From: Trueperaceae bacterium
Lineage (GTDB): Bacteria; Deinococcota; Deinococci; Deinococcales; Trueperaceae
Direction of reading: 5' to 3'
Assembly (NCBI GenBank): GCA_024636105.1
Contig: JAGXHO010000267.1
Coordinates: 1-5,568 of the forward strand
Length of the DNA: 5,568 bases
The position numbers and the translations under genes were made by a program. Below are positions 4,809 through 5,568 of this stretch, one piece after another. Positions within the stretch are counted from its first letter, which is position 1. Every line of letters begins with the position of its first letter. A model generated the notes under the pieces. The model was not told the origin of the DNA. It worked only from the letters and a program-made list of their open reading frames with translations, and searched no databases.

Positions 4809-4837
4809 TTGACGAATCGCGCATACCGGGGTACATT
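4809..4837 (+). promoter_or_regulatory. Sigma70-like promoter in repeat copy B
   Basis: TTGACG (4809-4814), a 17-nt spacer and TACATT (4832-4837) keep the spacing and the TANNTT pattern of copy A while the two middle bases differ. The expected start is near 4844-4846. The opposing weaker pair TTGATT (4848-4843), 17 nt, TATGCG (4825-4820) points to the VOC gene. No plus-strand ORF follows; the transcript would be short or antisense to the ferredoxin 3' end. Confidence 0.55.
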
Positions 4838-4861
4838 GCAGGAATCAAGCCAAAGCAAGCG

Positions 4862-4889
4862 CGGCGCCCGGTTGGGCGCCGGTTTCGTT
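4862..4889. terminator. Intrinsic terminator-like hairpin, copy B
   Basis: The same 8-bp stem CGGCGCCC/GGGCGCCG (4862-4869 with 4874-4881) as copy A, but the loop is GGTT instead of GGTC; the tail TTTCGTT is identical. On the minus strand it begins 37 nt after the ferredoxin stop and is followed by CGCTTGCTTT, so it may end the flavodoxin/ferredoxin transcript. Confidence 0.6.
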
Positions 4890-4917
4890 GCTGCGTACGG
4901 TGCGCGGGCGACGCCCT

Positions 4918-5127
4918 TCAGCAGATCGGCGCCGCAGCTACGTCTTCGCACCAAACGATCGCACCGGTCGGGCACGCGGCCATCGCCTCGAGCGCCGCCG
5001 CAGACACCTGGATGCGCTCGGGACCGACGAGCACGCCCGGAAGCAGCGCGTCGCAGAGCTCGCAGCGCACGCAGGACGCGGCGTCGACGCGCATCGCGGT
5101 GGGGCGGAGAAGTGGGGAGGGCGTCAT
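4918..5127 (-). CDS. Single-cluster [4Fe-4S] ferredoxin
   Basis: A 69-residue soluble low-potential electron carrier. The cluster ligands are C19, C22 and C25 (CVRCELC) plus C52 followed by proline (AACPTGAI), the pattern of short monocluster 4Fe-4S ferredoxins. Two further cysteines (C60 and the C-terminal C69) are not expected ligands. The remote Cys motif normally present for a second cluster is missing. The start is uncertain: ATG 5127 is chosen because the CxxCxxC motif then begins at a normal distance. ATG 5094 (MRVDAASC) would be the minimal form, and ATG 5187 would overlap the flavodoxin end by 14 nt with an unconvincing extra 20 residues. None has a strong Shine-Dalgarno. It lies 46 bp after the flavodoxin gene on the same strand, probably in one operon. 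Confidence 0.85.
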   Translation of the reverse strand: MTPSPLLRPTAMRVDAASCVRCELCDALLPGVLVGPERIQVSAAALEAMAACPTGAIVWCEDVAAAPIC

Positions 5128-5173
5128 GGTCCGTAGGGTCGCCCCCGGCGCTCGATCGGCGCCATGACCCAGG

Positions 5174-5568
5174 TCAACGCACGCCATCAGCCATGGCCGC
5201 GTCGAACTCCGTCGCGAGGTGCGCGCACCAACGCCGCACCGACTCGGCCTGCTGCAGGGGCGCTTCGTCGGCGTCGAGCGCGAGGCCGACGAAGCGGTCG
5301 CCGCGCCGGGCCCGAGAGGCGCGCGGCGCGTCCGTGGGGGCGGGCCAAGCGCCGATCAGCACGGCGCCGCCCGCAGCGAAGGCGTCGGCGAGGATCCCGA
5401 GCGCATCCGCGAAGGTTTCGGGGTAGCCGTGCGGGTCGCCGGTGCCGAACAGGGCGACGCGCGTGCCCGTCCACGGTCCGGCTGCGACGACGTCGAGGAC
5501 GGCGTCCCAGTCGGCCTGCACCTCCCCCGCGTGCCAGGTCGAGCTGCCCACGACGAGTAGGTCCATAC
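5174..5568 (-). CDS. Flavodoxin, C-terminal part (5' end beyond window)
   Basis: An FMN-binding electron-transfer protein that commonly replaces ferredoxin when iron is scarce. Visible are the first aromatic FMN loop, GSSTWHAGEVQADW, the second FMN loop, LFGTGDPHGYPETF, and the C-terminal FVGLALDAD and WCAHLATEF segments. Met at 5566 is very unlikely to be the start: in flavodoxins about 50 residues, including the phosphate-binding T/S-x-T-G-x-T loop, precede the DLLVVGSST strand. The gene therefore continues past the right edge. About 131 residues are present of a usual 150-180. The stop is TGA at 5176. The ferredoxin gene follows 46 bp downstream. No Fur-like box is visible, but the promoter lies outside the window. 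Confidence 0.9.
   Translation of the reverse strand, partial: MDLLVVGSSTWHAGEVQADWDAVLDVVAAGPWTGTRVALFGTGDPHGYPETFADALGILADAFAAGGAVLIGAWPAPTDAPRASRARRGDRFVGLALDADEAPLQQAESVRRWCAHLATEFDAAMADGVR

Larger units (their letters stand above)
4799..4890 (+). repeat. 92-bp direct repeat, copy B (promoter plus hairpin module)
   Basis: Second copy of the module at 4193-4284, exactly 606 bp away. It lies between the ferredoxin gene 3' end and the VOC gene 5' end, both on the minus strand, mirroring the position of copy A. Relative to copy A, the purine stretch CCAGAGGAAG reads CCAAAGCAAG, so the only Shine-Dalgarno-like string in copy A is not conserved. That argues against a translated product from the plus strand. 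Confidence 0.85.

Noticed and set aside
4193..4890. CRISPR array or tRNA genes at the repeats
   Set aside because: Only two long repeats 606 bp apart with a gene between, so not CRISPR; no cloverleaf, anticodon arm or CCA-type end, so not tRNA.
5128..5187. ATG 5187 as the ferredoxin start
   Set aside because: The extra 20 residues look non-coding and overlap the flavodoxin end; no Shine-Dalgarno supports it, although it cannot be excluded.

Overview
GC-rich bacterial DNA with densely packed genes on both strands and coding sequence ending in G or C at most third positions. Two genes (vapB and the VOC gene) have no visible Shine-Dalgarno and instead carry a TANNNT -10-like hexamer 6-7 nt before the ATG. 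This layout for leaderless mRNAs is well known from Deinococcota. The secreted-protein gene, in contrast, has a strong GAGGAGG site. I infer a Deinococcota-type organism (Deinococcus/Truepera-like), but an actinobacterium or another high-GC lineage cannot be excluded from the sequence alone.

Layout, left to right. (1) Positions 1-1444, minus strand: a two-gene ABC exporter operon. The ATPase overlaps the following ABC-2 permease by ATGA, and the permease runs off the left edge. (2) Positions 1445-1602: a divergent intergenic region with a perfect 7-5-7 palindrome. (3) Positions 1603-2295, plus strand: a secreted, cysteine-free protein of unknown function. (4) Positions 2308-3025, plus strand: a VapBC toxin-antitoxin pair whose promoter lies inside its own inverted-repeat operator. 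(5) Positions 3095-4080, minus strand: a TerB-like plus DUF697-like membrane-associated protein, split by a frameshift at about 3779-3784. (6) Positions 4301-4675, minus strand: a small VOC (glyoxalase-fold) protein. (7) Positions 4918-5568, minus strand: a single-cluster ferredoxin preceded by a flavodoxin that runs off the right edge.

The most unusual structure is a pair of 92-bp direct repeats (4193-4284 and 4799-4890), offset by exactly 606 bp with no indels and 12 substitutions. Each holds a sigma70-like promoter on the plus strand (TTGACG, 17 nt, TANNTT), then about 20-25 nt, then an invariant 8-bp GC hairpin followed by TTTCGTT. Together they could encode a transcript of about 45-50 nt. 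On the minus strand the same hairpins sit just beyond the stop codons of the VOC and ferredoxin genes, and each repeat also carries a weaker opposing promoter-like pair (TTGATT, 17 nt, TATGCR) pointing at the next minus-strand gene. The repeats therefore look like a reusable intergenic terminator/promoter module, or a small-RNA gene family, flanking the VOC gene.

Functional links: the ATPase and permease form one exporter; VapB and VapC form one TA module; flavodoxin and ferredoxin are alternative low-potential electron carriers and may share an operon. The remaining genes have no evident functional connection.
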